Of a stretch of 64,000 nucleotides of DNA, positions 1 to 8,829 are shown one piece after another. The notes beneath the pieces were generated by a model. It was given only the letters and a program-made list of their open reading frames with translations. It searched no databases and was not told where the DNA came from. Each line of letters opens with the position of its first letter. Positions within the stretch are counted from its first letter, which is position 1. This stretch comes from Marmoricola sp. (GTDB taxonomy: Bacteria; Actinomycetota; Actinomycetes; Propionibacteriales; Nocardioidaceae): assembly GCA_025965195.1 (NCBI GenBank), contig JAOPXK010000086.1, forward strand, positions 26,743-90,742. Direction: 5' to 3'. Position numbers and translations under genes: made by a program.

Positions 1-545
1 GTCGCCACGAAGACCACCCACGACAGGCCCTGGACCAGGACGCTGATCGGGATGCTCAGCGTGAGCAGGATCGGCAGTCCCGCGAGGGGCACCCGGCCGA
101 GCCCGCAGGCGAGCAGGTCGATCGCAAGCATGATCCCGATGGAGCAGACCAGCAGGTAGATGTAGGCCTCGTGCCGGTCTGCCGACACGGGTGCGGTGAA
201 CTTGTTGACGTCGACGGCGCCCAGATGGACCGCGTGCCAGACATGGCGCACCGAGGTGGGAGTCGGCACCCAGCGATGCCATGAGCTCGCGGCGTAGTAG
301 TGGTGGTTGACGAACAGCGCACACACGACGACCTGGATCAGCGGCACGGCGTACCACGGAACGCGGAGCGCCCTGGCCCACGCGCCGACCGCTGCGAGCA
401 GGAACCCGGCGACCAGGGCAGGCCCGAGGTAGTGCCGGGGGAGATCGATCAGCCCACGCCAGGACAGCAGGGCCACCCAGCCGGTGAACATCGCCAGCAT
501 CGACGTGCCCAAGGTGCGCGGAAGACGCGTCGGTGTGCGGGTCAT
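1..545 (-). CDS. Transglutaminase-type membrane protein (TgpA/DUF3488-like), N-terminal part, cut by window edge
   Basis: The reading frame opens with ATG at 545, overlapping the stop of the DUF58 gene as ATGA, and stays open to the window edge (181 codons). The visible part is hydrophobic, with about five membrane segments (near residues 12-30, 40-58, 63-80, 128-148 and 152-175) and an extracytoplasmic-looking loop rich in His, Tyr and Trp between the third and fourth. The order MoxR ATPase, DUF58 protein, multi-TM protein is typical of DUF3488/transglutaminase (TgpA-like) proteins, whose catalytic Cys-His-Asp domain would lie outside this window. The family name therefore rests on context and topology. 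The 4-bp overlap implies translational coupling with the DUF58 gene. Confidence 0.72.
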   Translation of the reverse strand, partial: MTRTPTRLPRTLGTSMLAMFTGWVALLSWRGLIDLPRHYLGPALVAGFLLAAVGAWARALRVPWYAVPLIQVVVCALFVNHHYYAASSWHRWVPTPTSVRHVWHAVHLGAVDVNKFTAPVSADRHEAYIYLLVCSIGIMLAIDLLACGLGRVPLAGLPILLTLSIPISVLVQGLSWVVFVA

Positions 546-1768
546 CGGCCGAGTTCCCGCCACGCGCTCGCCAACGGCGTACGCCGGTCCAGGGTGGTCG
601 CCTTCCAGCCGTGCGACTGCAACCAGCTGGTGGCGGCCGGTTCCAGGAACGTCGTCTGTCGAGCGTTCCAGCTGGCGACATCGAGCACCAGGGCGTACGC
701 CGGTCCGCTGGTGCTGTGGATCCGCGAGAAGAAGGCCCGGTCGCGGTCGTCGACCGCGCCGAGCACCGCCAGGAACATCCCGCCGGTGACGGTGTCGTCG
801 ACCCAGTCGGTCGCGAGGGTGCTGATGTCGACGGTCGGCAGCACGGCAAGCTGTTCGAGCAGCGGGCGCGAGTCGACCGACCCCGAGCCGTCGTGCCAGC
901 CGCGGGTGAGGTCCTCGCCGGTCGCGCTGACGAGCCGGACCTGGTAGCCGAGTGCCGCGAGGTGCACGGCGATCGAGGCGGCCGCGACCACGGCTGCCTC
1001 GACCGACGAACCGGCGCCCTCACCGCGATGGGATGCCTTCCGGTTGTCGATCAACAGCGTGCACCGCGACTGCCACGGTTGCTCCTCGCGTCGCACCATC
1101 AGCTCGCCGGTGCGAGCCGTGCTGCGCCAGTGCACCCGACGCAGGTCGTCGCCGAGGCGGTACTCGCGCACCGTCACGTCGGCAGCGCTGCCACTCGAGA
1201 ACGCCCGTGGCCGGTTGTCACCCGAGCCGGTCCACGCGCCGCGCAGACCGATCTGGGGCAGCTGTTCGACCCTGGGCGTGACGATGAGCGGAGAGGTCTT
1301 GGTGAACACCCGGGTCAGCTCGATCAGGCCGAACGGGTCCCCGACCCGGACGTGCAGCGGTCCCACGTCGTACTTGCCGCGCACGTCGGACCGCACGGGG
1401 TAGTCGATCTTCCGGTGCCAGCCCGGCGCCATCGAGTCGATCACGAAACGCGGCCGGGAGCCCAGCGCATAAGGGATGTGCTCCTCGATCAGCAGGACGC
1501 CGGTCGTCGGACCGACGTTGCTGAGCTCGAGTTTCACCTGAGCGGGCTGGCCGGCTTCGACCTGCCGCGAGCTCAGGGTGCGCACCAGCCCGAGGCGGTT
1601 GCCGGAACGCGCGATCCAGCCGGCGGTGATCAGCGGCAGCAACAGGACGAGTACGCCGATCCGCACCAGGTCGCGTTCACCGACGAGGATCCCGCAGATG
1701 ACCGCGGTGACTCCGCCCGCCAGGAAGCCCCGACCACGCAGCGTCAATGCTTGCAGGGCTTCACGCAC
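542..1768 (-). CDS. DUF58 domain-containing protein
   Basis: This 408-residue protein has two N-terminal membrane segments (about residues 13-53), an extended beta-rich middle region and the DUF58 signature at about 199-235. In the signature VREYRLGDDLRRVHW is followed by STARTGELMVRREE, then a hydrophobic strand ending in LIDNR that resembles the start of a von Willebrand A-like fold. DUF58 proteins are routinely encoded with MoxR ATPases and transglutaminase-type membrane proteins; their biochemical role is unsettled, with envelope or chaperone-like assembly functions proposed. Here it starts 3 bp after the MoxR stop and overlaps the next gene by 4 bp, so the three genes look like one operon. 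Confidence 0.9.
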   Translation of the reverse strand: MREALQALTLRGRGFLAGGVTAVICGILVGERDLVRIGVLVLLLPLITAGWIARSGNRLGLVRTLSSRQVEAGQPAQVKLELSNVGPTTGVLLIEEHIPYALGSRPRFVIDSMAPGWHRKIDYPVRSDVRGKYDVGPLHVRVGDPFGLIELTRVFTKTSPLIVTPRVEQLPQIGLRGAWTGSGDNRPRAFSSGSAADVTVREYRLGDDLRRVHWRSTARTGELMVRREEQPWQSRCTLLIDNRKASHRGEGAGSSVEAAVVAAASIAVHLAALGYQVRLVSATGEDLTRGWHDGSGSVDSRPLLEQLAVLPTVDISTLATDWVDDTVTGGMFLAVLGAVDDRDRAFFSRIHSTSGPAYALVLDVASWNARQTTFLEPAATSWLQSHGWKATTLDRRTPLASAWRELGR

Positions 1769-1771
1769 GGT

Positions 1772-2743
1772 TCAGGCTCCGAGCGCCGGTCCGGCTGTGG
1801 GCACCGGGACGGAGGCCAGCACGTCCGTCAGGATCTCGACGGAGCCGCGCCCGCTCATCGCTGCCTCGATGGTCGGTAGCAGCCGGTGGGTGAGGACCTG
1901 GGGTGCGAGGTCATAGACGTCGTCGGGGATCACGTAGTCGCGGCCGGCCATCGCCGACATCGCCTTCGCAGCGCGGATCAGGTGGAGGGTCGCGCGTGGC
2001 GAGGCGCCCAGCCGGAGCTCGGGGGAGCGACGGGTCGCGGTGCTGAGCGCAACGGCGTAGCGCTGCACCGGCACCGAGACGTACACGCTGGCAACGACGC
2101 CGATCAGCTTGCTCATCTCGGCGGCGTCCGTGACCGGCTCGAGGTCATCGATCGGGCTGCGGGTGTTGCGCGCCGTCAGCATCGCGATCTCGGCGGCCTC
2201 GACCGGGTAGCCCATCGACACCCGGGCCATGAAGCGGTCCCGCTGGGCTTCGGGGAGGGCATAGGTGCCCTCCATCTCGATCGGGTTCTGGGTGGCGATC
2301 ACCATGAACGGCGCGTCCAGTTCGTACGTCGTTCCGTCGACCGTGACCTGACGTTCCTCCATGCACTCGAGCATCGCGGACTGGGTCTTGGGGGAGGCCC
2401 GGTTGATCTCGTCGCCGACCACGATGTTGGCGAAGACCCCGCCGGGCCGGAACTCGAACTCGCGGGTGTCCTGGTTGAACACCGAGACCCCGGTGACGTC
2501 GGAGGGAAGCAGGTCCGGGGTGAACTGGATCCGGCGGACCGAGCAGTCGATCGAGCGGGCCAGCGCCTTGCTGAGCATGGTCTTGCCGACGCCCGGCACG
2601 TCCTCGATGAGCAGATGGCCCTCGGCCAGCAGCACGCCGATCGCGGCGTTGGCGACCTCGCGCTTGCCCTCGATGACCTTCTCGATGTTGTTGCGGACAC
2701 GGTCGGTGACCGCCTGCAGCGTGTCCAAATCGGCTGGACTCAC
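1772..2743 (-). CDS. MoxR family AAA+ ATPase
   Basis: An AAA+ ATPase of the MoxR/AAA_3 family, a group that works as chaperone-like maturation factors. Numbered from the chosen start, Walker A is EDVPGVGKT (about 47-55), Walker B is NIVVGDEINRA (about 106-116) and the sensor-1 stretch ATQNP lies near 150-154; the C-terminal part matches the AAA lid. I chose GTG at 2743 (323 residues) because a strong GGGGAG Shine-Dalgarno lies 6-8 nt upstream and the protein then begins where family members usually do. The frame is open upstream to a TTG at 2830, and ATG codons at 2821 and 2788 are alternatives. It is the first gene of the leftward operon. Confidence 0.9.
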   Translation of the reverse strand: MSPADLDTLQAVTDRVRNNIEKVIEGKREVANAAIGVLLAEGHLLIEDVPGVGKTMLSKALARSIDCSVRRIQFTPDLLPSDVTGVSVFNQDTREFEFRPGGVFANIVVGDEINRASPKTQSAMLECMEERQVTVDGTTYELDAPFMVIATQNPIEMEGTYALPEAQRDRFMARVSMGYPVEAAEIAMLTARNTRSPIDDLEPVTDAAEMSKLIGVVASVYVSVPVQRYAVALSTATRRSPELRLGASPRATLHLIRAAKAMSAMAGRDYVIPDDVYDLAPQVLTHRLLPTIEAAMSGRGSVEILTDVLASVPVPTAGPALGA

Positions 2744-3068
2744 GAAACTCTCCCCACTTCTCCCCACAAGGAGCGCATTCCCGACCATCCGACGCGGTGC
2801 GCTGGTCCTAGTCAAGCGCATGTCGCCCAAAAATCACCGCTGTAACCACCGCCGGGATCACCGCCGTGACCACCCCCGTTGGTGGGCCCGGTGGCCGAGT
2901 CGTCCCGGTTCTCGGGGTCGCCGGAGCGTCTGCGGGGGCCTCGAGGGCAGCAGCTGGGGTGAAAAGCGGCCGGAAAGAGCGGCGTTGTGGCGGAAACGGG
3001 GTTGACCGTGGAGGGATGTGGAGTAATGTGGAGCGCAGTGGAGGAAGGCGGCGGAGAGGTGGCGCGGA
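2744..3068. other. Divergent intergenic region between moxR and mraZ
   Basis: About 325 bp without a convincing gene. The left part holds a 24-bp-period direct repeat beginning ATCACCGC (2833 and 2857). The right part holds the mraZ promoter and operator described separately. Promoters for both directions must lie here. The short ORFs crossing it have no ribosome-binding site and no recognisable domain. Confidence 0.7.
3002..3043 (+). promoter_or_regulatory. mraZ/dcw promoter with four MraZ-type operator repeats
   Basis: GTGGAG occurs four times at exact 10-bp intervals (3008-3013, 3018-3023, 3028-3033, 3038-3043). MraZ proteins bind tandem TGG-containing boxes at about this period upstream of their own gene, so this is very likely the MraZ operator. 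A candidate -35 TTGACC (3002-3007) and candidate -10 TAATGT (3024-3029), 16 bp apart, place repeats 1 and 2 in the promoter spacer, repeat 3 across the -10 and repeat 4 near the transcription start. Binding there would be expected to repress. The promoter hexamers are inferred by eye. Confidence 0.75.
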
Positions 3069-3497
3069 ATGTTCAGCGGCACCTACACCCCGAAGCTCGA
3101 TGAAAAGGGCCGGCTCTTCCTCCCGGCGAAGTTCCGGGAAGACATGAGGGGGGGGCTTGTGGTCACACGTGGTCAGGAACGCTCCCTCGACGTCCGCACC
3201 AAGGCCGACTTCGACGCCTTCGCCGAGAAGTTCAAGAACGCATCGCAGACCGACGCCCGGATGAGGGCCTACGGCCGGATGTTGTTCGCGCTCGCATCGG
3301 AGCAGACGCCCGACAAACAGGGCCGCATCACCATCACGCCGGAGCTGCGCAAGTACTCCGGCCTCGAGAAGGACGCCGTCGTCATCGGGGTCTACGACCG
3401 GATCGAGATCTGGGAGCCCCAGGCCTGGACGGCGTACTCCGAGGCGCAGGAGCAGGAGTTCTCGGACGTGCAGGAAGAGATCTTCCCGGGGTTCTGA
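3069..3497 (+). CDS. mraZ: Transcriptional regulator MraZ
   Basis: A 142-residue MraZ protein, a DNA-binding repressor of the dcw cluster built from two AbrB-like swapped-hairpin repeats. The first repeat has MFSGTYTPKLDEKGRLFLP at residues 1-19; the second has KQGRITITPELRKYSGL near 80-96. Length and start match the family. GGAG lies about 13-16 nt before the ATG, so the ribosome-binding site is only moderate. It is the first gene of the division and cell-wall cluster and sits directly behind the four-box operator, as expected for autoregulation. Confidence 0.95.
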   Translation: MFSGTYTPKLDEKGRLFLPAKFREDMRGGLVVTRGQERSLDVRTKADFDAFAEKFKNASQTDARMRAYGRMLFALASEQTPDKQGRITITPELRKYSGLEKDAVVIGVYDRIEIWEPQAWTAYSEAQEQEFSDVQEEIFPGF

Positions 3498-3711
3498 CGC
3501 AGAACTGGATCAACGGCTCGACCAACTTAAACAGCGGTGATCGCAGGACGAGGCTCGCGTCCGCTCTCTGTCTCGGCCAACTGGCGCACCTTCCCCGGTG
3601 CCAGAGGGCCGCTTCGCACGGAGAGCGGGCGGGAACCTGGTCAGGCGATCACCTCGGGCAAAGAAACCGATCAGCACACACGAGATCAGCAGACGTCAGG
3701 GGTCGAATCCG

Positions 3712-3855
3712 ATGAGTGGGGCCACAGGCACCGTCACACCCGCACGACGGGTGCGGCACGAGGTGCGCGACGGCATCGCCGTGATGGCGTTCTCGCTGGC
3801 GGTCTCCTCCACTCTTGCGATCGTCCTGCTCCTGCTCACCCGGCTCGGCCGGTAG
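3712..3855 (+). CDS. Small membrane protein between mraZ and rsmH
   Basis: A 47-residue frame starting at ATG 3712: a basic N-terminus ([11 protein letters not shown]) followed by one transmembrane helix (about residues 23-43) and a short basic end, so probably a single-pass protein with its N-terminus inside. The frame continues upstream to ATG 3598 (85 residues), but that extension is Arg-rich low-complexity sequence. The ribosome-binding site is weak. The gene ends 13 bp before rsmH and lies in the dcw cluster, so a division or cell-wall role is a guess from position. Small ORFs here are easily missed. No named family recognised. Confidence 0.6.
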   Translation: MSGATGTVTPARRVRHEVRDGIAVMAFSLAVSSTLAIVLLLLTRLGR

Positions 3856-3868
3856 CGGGTCCGTAGCG

Positions 3869-4834
3869 ATGACGAAGCCTGCCCACGTCCCGGTTCTCCT
3901 TGACCGGGTCGTTGCTTTGGTGGCCCCGCCCCTCGATCGGCCTGGCTCGGTCCTCCTCGACGCAACCCTCGGTCTCGGAGGTCACGCCGAAGCCGTGCTG
4001 ACCCGGTGTCCGGAGGCCCATGTCGTCGGTGTCGATCGCGACCTGCACGCGCTCGAGCTCGCGGGCGAACGGCTGGCTCCCTTCGGGGAACGGACCACGC
4101 TGGTGCACGCGGTCTACGACGAGATCCCCTCGGTACTCGCCGACCTCGGCATCGAGGCGGTCGACGGGGTCCTCTTCGACCTCGGCGTCTCCTCCATGCA
4201 GCTCGACGTGCGCTCGCGCGGTTTTGCCTACGCCGAGGACGCGCCACTCGACATGAGGATGAACGACTCGGAGGGGCCGACCGCGGCCGACGTACTCAAC
4301 ACCTATGCGCCCGGCGACCTGGCCCGCATCCTCAAGACGTACGGCGAGGAGAAGTTCGCCCGCCCGATTGCGAATGCGATCGTCCGGGCCAGGGAGGTCG
4401 AGCCGTTCACGAACTCGGCGCGACTCGTCGAGCTGCTCTACTCCACGATTCCGGCGCCCGCCCGGCGCACCGGTGGGCATCCGGCGAAGCGCACGTTCCA
4501 GGCGCTCCGCATCGAGGTCAACGACGAGCTCGACGTGCTGCGTCGCGCGATCCCGGCAGCCATCGACTCGATCGGCGTCGGCGGCCGGGTGGTGGTGATG
4601 AGCTACCACTCCCTCGAGGACCGGATCACCAAGCAGGCCTTCACGGAGGTCACCCGCTCGAAGGTCCCGGTCGACATGCCGTTCGTGCCCGAGGGCCATG
4701 AGCCGGCGCTCAGGCTCGTCACCCGTGGGTCCGAGCAGGCCACCGATGCCGAGATCGCCCAGAACCCCCGCGCGGCCTCGGTCCGGTTGCGCGCGCTCGA
4801 ACGAATCCGTCCCAGCACTGGAGCAGCAGCATGA
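3869..4834 (+). CDS. rsmH: 16S rRNA (cytosine(1402)-N(4))-methyltransferase RsmH
   Basis: An S-adenosylmethionine-dependent methyltransferase (former MraW) that modifies C1402 of 16S rRNA in the ribosomal P site. The SAM-binding motif DATLGLGGH is at about residues 30-38, and the conserved C-terminal [15 protein letters not shown] is near 244-258. I chose ATG 3869 ([14 protein letters not shown], 321 residues) because that is the usual family N-terminus; the longer frame from 3815 overlaps the small gene upstream and adds a non-conserved Ser/Cys-rich stretch. It overlaps the ftsL-like gene by 4 bp (ATGA), so the two are probably coupled. This is the standard mraZ-rsmH-ftsL order. Confidence 0.95.
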   Translation: MTKPAHVPVLLDRVVALVAPPLDRPGSVLLDATLGLGGHAEAVLTRCPEAHVVGVDRDLHALELAGERLAPFGERTTLVHAVYDEIPSVLADLGIEAVDGVLFDLGVSSMQLDVRSRGFAYAEDAPLDMRMNDSEGPTAADVLNTYAPGDLARILKTYGEEKFARPIANAIVRAREVEPFTNSARLVELLYSTIPAPARRTGGHPAKRTFQALRIEVNDELDVLRRAIPAAIDSIGVGGRVVVMSYHSLEDRITKQAFTEVTRSKVPVDMPFVPEGHEPALRLVTRGSEQATDAEIAQNPRAASVRLRALERIRPSTGAAA

Positions 4835-5478
4835 GCACCTTGATGAGCCAGGCCCGCAACCGCGTCCCGCGCTTTGCCGAGGCCGCGGTCGAGCGAGCCC
4901 GGCTCTCCGTGGTGCCGCGTGGTCCCAGCCGGGCCAAGCGCACTCCGTTCGCAGTGCTGGTCCTGGTGCTGCTCGCCGGTGGTGTGGTCGGGCTGCTGGT
5001 GTTCAACACGAACATGCAGCAGAACTCGTTCTACGAGACCTCGCTGCAGACCCGGGCCAACGCCCTGGTGGCCCAGCAGGAGTCGCTCAACATGGACCTC
5101 GAAGCGCTGAGGAACCCTCAGCGGCTGGCCAGGGCCGCCAAGGCCGTCGGGATGGTCGCGCCGCCGAACCCGGCCTTCGTCCGGCTCTCGGACGGCAAGA
5201 TCCTCGGCACGCCGATTCCCGCGACCACGGCCGACGCCGTCCGGATCAACTCGTTCCCGGCTGCCAAGCCGACCGACCTCGCGCCGCCGCCGCGGATCAT
5301 CAAGGTGGTCGGCACCCCGAGGCTGACGCACGCGCAGAAGGTGGCGCTGCAGAAGGCCCAGCAGGCCGCCGACACGTTGGCCAACACGGCAGGCACCTCC
5401 ACGAAGGGGACCACTGGCCCGGGTAGGAAGAACACAGGCACTCCGTCGAACACGAGCGGTCAGGGAGCGAACCGTTGA
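4831..5478 (+). CDS. FtsL-like septum formation protein
   Basis: A 215-residue bitopic membrane protein with a basic cytoplasmic N-terminus, one transmembrane helix at about 50-68 and a periplasmic-side coiled-coil-like stretch (about 75-112, with [18 protein letters not shown]). It ends in a Pro/Ala then Thr/Gly/Ser-rich low-complexity tail. FtsL and FtsB are short bitopic proteins that form a divisome subcomplex with FtsQ. Position between rsmH and ftsI is the classical ftsL slot, and the helix plus coiled coil fit. The C-terminal extension is longer than in E. coli FtsL but usual for actinobacteria. Sequence conservation in this family is low, so the assignment leans on synteny. It overlaps both neighbours by 4 bp. 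Confidence 0.82.
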   Translation: MSTLMSQARNRVPRFAEAAVERARLSVVPRGPSRAKRTPFAVLVLVLLAGGVVGLLVFNTNMQQNSFYETSLQTRANALVAQQESLNMDLEALRNPQRLARAAKAVGMVAPPNPAFVRLSDGKILGTPIPATTADAVRINSFPAAKPTDLAPPPRIIKVVGTPRLTHAQKVALQKAQQAADTLANTAGTSTKGTTGPGRKNTGTPSNTSGQGANR

Positions 5479-7298
5479 GCCGGGCACAGGCACGATCGCT
5501 CCGTGGGTCGTCGGTGATCCGGCTGCGCGCGGCCCTCATCGTGATGACGATGATCCTGTCGCTCTTCGGAGCCCGGCTCTTCCAGCTCCAGGGGGTTGAC
5601 CCGAACGACTACGCGGCAGCGGCTGCGGCCACTGGACTGGTGACCCTCGACCTGCCGGCCACCCGCGGCCAGATCCTGGATCGCAACGGCACGCCGCTGG
5701 CGGAGTCGGTCGACGGGCTGATGATCGTGGCCGACCCGTCCAGGACCAAGGACCATGCCGAGGAGATCGCGAAGATCCTCGCCGACCGGCTGCACCTCGA
5801 CTACTTCGACGTACTCGCCACCCTGCAGAAGGCCACCACGAAGTCGGGGAACCCGAACCACTTCGCCTACATCGCGCGCCGCATCCCGTCGACGCTCGCC
5901 ACCAGCGTCGTGGCCGAGATCGACAAGCCCAAGGACGCCCAGGGCCGGCCGTTGTACGCCGGTATCGACACCCGTCGCGACCCGCTGCGCAACTATCCGG
6001 CCGGCGACGTCGCGGCCAACCTGCTCGGCTTCATGGGCGCCAACGGCGACCTGAGTGCCGGCGGCGGCGGCCTGGAGCAGAGCTTCAACAAGATGCTCGC
6101 CGGCAAGGATGGCACCGAGACCTATGAGGTCGGTGGCAACAACCGGATCCCGCTCGGGGAGAACACCGAGGTCAAGCCGGTCAACGGCCAGAACCTGCAT
6201 CTCACGATCGACCGGGACGTCCAGTGGTACGCCCAGCGTGCCGTCCGGACCGCTGTACAGCACTCGGGGGCGGACTCCGGCGCCGCGATCGCAATGGACA
6301 CCCAGACCGGCGAGATCCTCGCCCTGGCCGACTACCCGACGTTCGACGCCAACAACCCGGGTGCGTCGAAGAAGGACGACCTCGGCGCCCGCTCGCTCAG
6401 CGACGTCTACGAGCCCGGATCGGTCGAGAAGACGCTGACCACGTCGGCCCTGATCAACCTGGGCCGGGTCAGCCCGAGGACCAAGATCGCGCTTCCAGCC
6501 AACCAGATCGGTGGCGCCGGGTTGACGGTCGCCGATCGGGTGATCCACGACTACTTCAACCACCCCAAGATCCACCTGACGCTCGCCGGGGTGATCGCGC
6601 TGTCCTCCAACATCGGCACCGCCCTGGCTGCCACGAAGTTCAAGCCGGGTGAGCTGCCCACCTACCTCCACGACTTCGGGCTCGGCCAGCGCAGCAACAT
6701 CGGCATCCCCGGGGAGACTGCCGGTCTGGTCCCCAGCGGCAACTGGTCCGACCTGACCCGGTCCGAGGTCGCGTTCGGGCAGGGCATCTCGGTGAACGCG
6801 TTGCAGATGGTCACCGCGGTCAACGCGATCGCCAACGGCGGACAGCTGGTCACGCCCAGCCTGATCGAGGGACGTGCCACGACGGGTGCTGGAGCCGCAG
6901 TCGGCACCGCCATGACCACCCGCCGCCAGGTCATCACTCCCGAGACGGCCCGAAAAGAAACCTCGATGATGGAGATGGTGACCACTCAGGGCGCCGGTAC
7001 CGCGCCGGAGGCGAAGGTCCCCGGATATCGCACCGCCGGCAAGACCGGCACGGCCCAGGAGGTCGGCGCGACCTGCAAGTGCTACGACGGCAGCCTCGAC
7101 GTGTCGTTCGCCGGGTTCGCGCCCGCCGACAAGCCGCGCTTCACCGTCTACGTGGTGATCAAGAACCCCCGCTCTGCTGGCGCCGGTGGTGGCGTGACCG
7201 CCGGCCCGCCGTTCCGGGAGATTCTCAGCTACCTGCTCCAGAAGTACGCCGTTCCGCCCACCGAGACCCCGCCGGCCGCCCTGCCGATCGAATGGTGA
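5475..7298 (+). CDS. ftsI: Peptidoglycan D,D-transpeptidase FtsI (class B penicillin-binding protein)
   Basis: A 607-residue class B penicillin-binding protein that cross-links septal peptidoglycan with FtsW as partner. One N-terminal membrane helix (about 15-40) is followed by the dimerisation domain with the TRGQILDRNG motif (about 63-72). The transpeptidase motifs are all present: SxxK as SVEK (Ser316), SxN as SSN (377-379) and KTGT (523-526). The start is TTG 5475, overlapping the stop of the ftsL-like gene, which suggests coupling. A Cys pair (CKC) lies just after the KTG motif. Acts at the outer face of the membrane. Confidence 0.95.
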   Translation: MSRAQARSLRGSSVIRLRAALIVMTMILSLFGARLFQLQGVDPNDYAAAAAATGLVTLDLPATRGQILDRNGTPLAESVDGLMIVADPSRTKDHAEEIAKILADRLHLDYFDVLATLQKATTKSGNPNHFAYIARRIPSTLATSVVAEIDKPKDAQGRPLYAGIDTRRDPLRNYPAGDVAANLLGFMGANGDLSAGGGGLEQSFNKMLAGKDGTETYEVGGNNRIPLGENTEVKPVNGQNLHLTIDRDVQWYAQRAVRTAVQHSGADSGAAIAMDTQTGEILALADYPTFDANNPGASKKDDLGARSLSDVYEPGSVEKTLTTSALINLGRVSPRTKIALPANQIGGAGLTVADRVIHDYFNHPKIHLTLAGVIALSSNIGTALAATKFKPGELPTYLHDFGLGQRSNIGIPGETAGLVPSGNWSDLTRSEVAFGQGISVNALQMVTAVNAIANGGQLVTPSLIEGRATTGAGAAVGTAMTTRRQVITPETARKETSMMEMVTTQGAGTAPEAKVPGYRTAGKTGTAQEVGATCKCYDGSLDVSFAGFAPADKPRFTVYVVIKNPRSAGAGGGVTAGPPFREILSYLLQKYAVPPTETPPAALPIEW

Positions 7299-7314
7299 GC
7301 GGTAGCGTCAGCAT

Positions 7315-8829
7315 GTGGCCGTTGTGAGTCTGACCCGCCCGGCCTCGCCGGTGCGGACCCCGCTGGACGCGGTCGTCTCACTGCTCGGCGCACGGGTGAC
7401 CGGAGCCGTCTCCGGAGTCGTGGTGACCGGTCTCTCGCTCAGCACCGAGCGGGTGGCTCCGGGTGACCTGTACGCCGCCCTGCCCGGCGCCCGGGCCCAT
7501 GGGGCGGCGTACGCCGACGACGCGGTCGCGGCCGGAGCGGTCGCGGTGCTCACCGATGCCGAAGGCGCGGCACTCGCCTCGTCGACCGGTGTGCCGGTGC
7601 TGGTCGTCGACCGCCCGCGCATCGTCCTCGGCGATCTGGCCGCTCAGCTGTACGGGAACCCGGCGTCGGACCTGACCCTGCTGGCTGTCACCGGCACCCA
7701 GGGCAAGACCACGACCACCCGGTTGCTCGAAGCCGGCCTGGAGCAGGCGGGCATCCGTGCTGCGGTTGTCGGCACGGTCGGGACCCGGATCGCGGGCCGG
7801 GACGTCAAGACTGCGCTGACCACCCCGGAGGCGCCCGACCTGCACGCGCTCTTCGCCGTGATGCGCGAGCAGCACGTGGTCGCTTGCGCGATGGAGGTCT
7901 CCAGCCACGCACTCGTCCTCGGTCGGGTCGACGGGGTGGTCTTCGACGTTGCGGCGTTCATCAACCTCGGCCGTGACCACCTCGACTTCCACGCCACCGT
8001 CGAGGAGTACTTCGCAGCGAAGGCGTCGCTGTTCACTCCCGCGCGGGCGAAGCTCGGCCTGACCAACCTCGATGACGAGCACGGGCGGGCGCTTCTCGGC
8101 CTGGCCACCGTGCCGATGCGGACGTTCTCGCCGTCGGGGGAGGATGCCGACTGGCGCGCCGTCGACATCGCGTTGAAGCCCGAGGGATCGACCTTCACCG
8201 TGCTGACACCGACGGGCGGGTCGGTCGCCGCCGGGGTGCCGCTGACCGGATCCTTCAACGTCGCGAACGCCCTGTGCGCGATTGCCCTGGCTGGTGAAGC
8301 CGGCTTCGACCCTGCCGTGGTGGCACAGGGGATTGCGGCTTCGGACGGCGTGCCGGGCCGTCTCGAGCGCATCGACGGTGGCCAGGACTTCCAAGTCGTC
8401 GTCGACTACGCCCACAAGCCCGATGCGGTCGAGGCTGCGCTCGCCGCGCTGCGTCCACTGACGACCGGCCGGCTGATCCTGGTGATCGGCGCCGGCGGCG
8501 ACCGTGACACCGGCAAGCGACCGGTGATGGGCGAGATCAGCGCCCGGCTCGCCGACGTGCTCATCGTCACCGACGACAACCCGCGCAGCGAGGACCCCTC
8601 GGCGATCCGGGCGGCCGTCCTCGCCGGAGCACGCGGTCGATCGAGCGCAGCCGAGATCACTGAGATCGGCGATCGTCGTACCGCGATCCGGCAGGCGATT
8701 GCCCTTGCCCGCCGCGGCGATACCGTCCTGATCGCAGGCAAGGGCCACGAGACCGGACAGGAGATCGACGGCGTGATCCATCCGTTCGATGATCGCGACG
8801 AGGTGCGCGCCGCACTGGAGGATCGATGA
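7315..8829 (+). CDS. murE: UDP-N-acetylmuramoyl-L-alanyl-D-glutamate--2,6-diaminopimelate ligase
   Basis: Cytoplasmic Mur ligase adding the third stem-peptide residue. The 504-residue protein has the N-terminal UDP-binding domain, the ATP site VTGTQGKTTTT (about 125-135), FxxLGRDHLDFH in the central domain and YAHKPDA (about 365-371) in the C-terminal domain. DNPR (421-424) is the signature of enzymes that use diaminopimelate rather than lysine. If this is a Nocardioides relative the isomer would be LL-diaminopimelate, which the sequence alone does not settle. The start is GTG 7315; an in-frame GTG at 7324 is an alternative. The stop overlaps the murF ATG. Confidence 0.95.
   Translation: MAVVSLTRPASPVRTPLDAVVSLLGARVTGAVSGVVVTGLSLSTERVAPGDLYAALPGARAHGAAYADDAVAAGAVAVLTDAEGAALASSTGVPVLVVDRPRIVLGDLAAQLYGNPASDLTLLAVTGTQGKTTTTRLLEAGLEQAGIRAAVVGTVGTRIAGRDVKTALTTPEAPDLHALFAVMREQHVVACAMEVSSHALVLGRVDGVVFDVAAFINLGRDHLDFHATVEEYFAAKASLFTPARAKLGLTNLDDEHGRALLGLATVPMRTFSPSGEDADWRAVDIALKPEGSTFTVLTPTGGSVAAGVPLTGSFNVANALCAIALAGEAGFDPAVVAQGIAASDGVPGRLERIDGGQDFQVVVDYAHKPDAVEAALAALRPLTTGRLILVIGAGGDRDTGKRPVMGEISARLADVLIVTDDNPRSEDPSAIRAAVLAGARGRSSAAEITEIGDRRTAIRQAIALARRGDTVLIAGKGHETGQEIDGVIHPFDDRDEVRAALEDR

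Noticed and set aside
1..2743. A methanol-oxidation (mox) operon from the MoxR gene
   Set aside because: MoxR-type ATPases are widespread; the DUF58 and transglutaminase-like neighbours point to the general MoxR-DUF58 cluster, and no methanol dehydrogenase is present.
542..2845. Long plus-strand ORFs opposite the DUF58 and moxR genes
   Set aside because: They are antisense shadows in GC-rich DNA: low-complexity Arg/Pro/Gly composition, no ribosome-binding sites, while the minus-strand frames carry clear domains.
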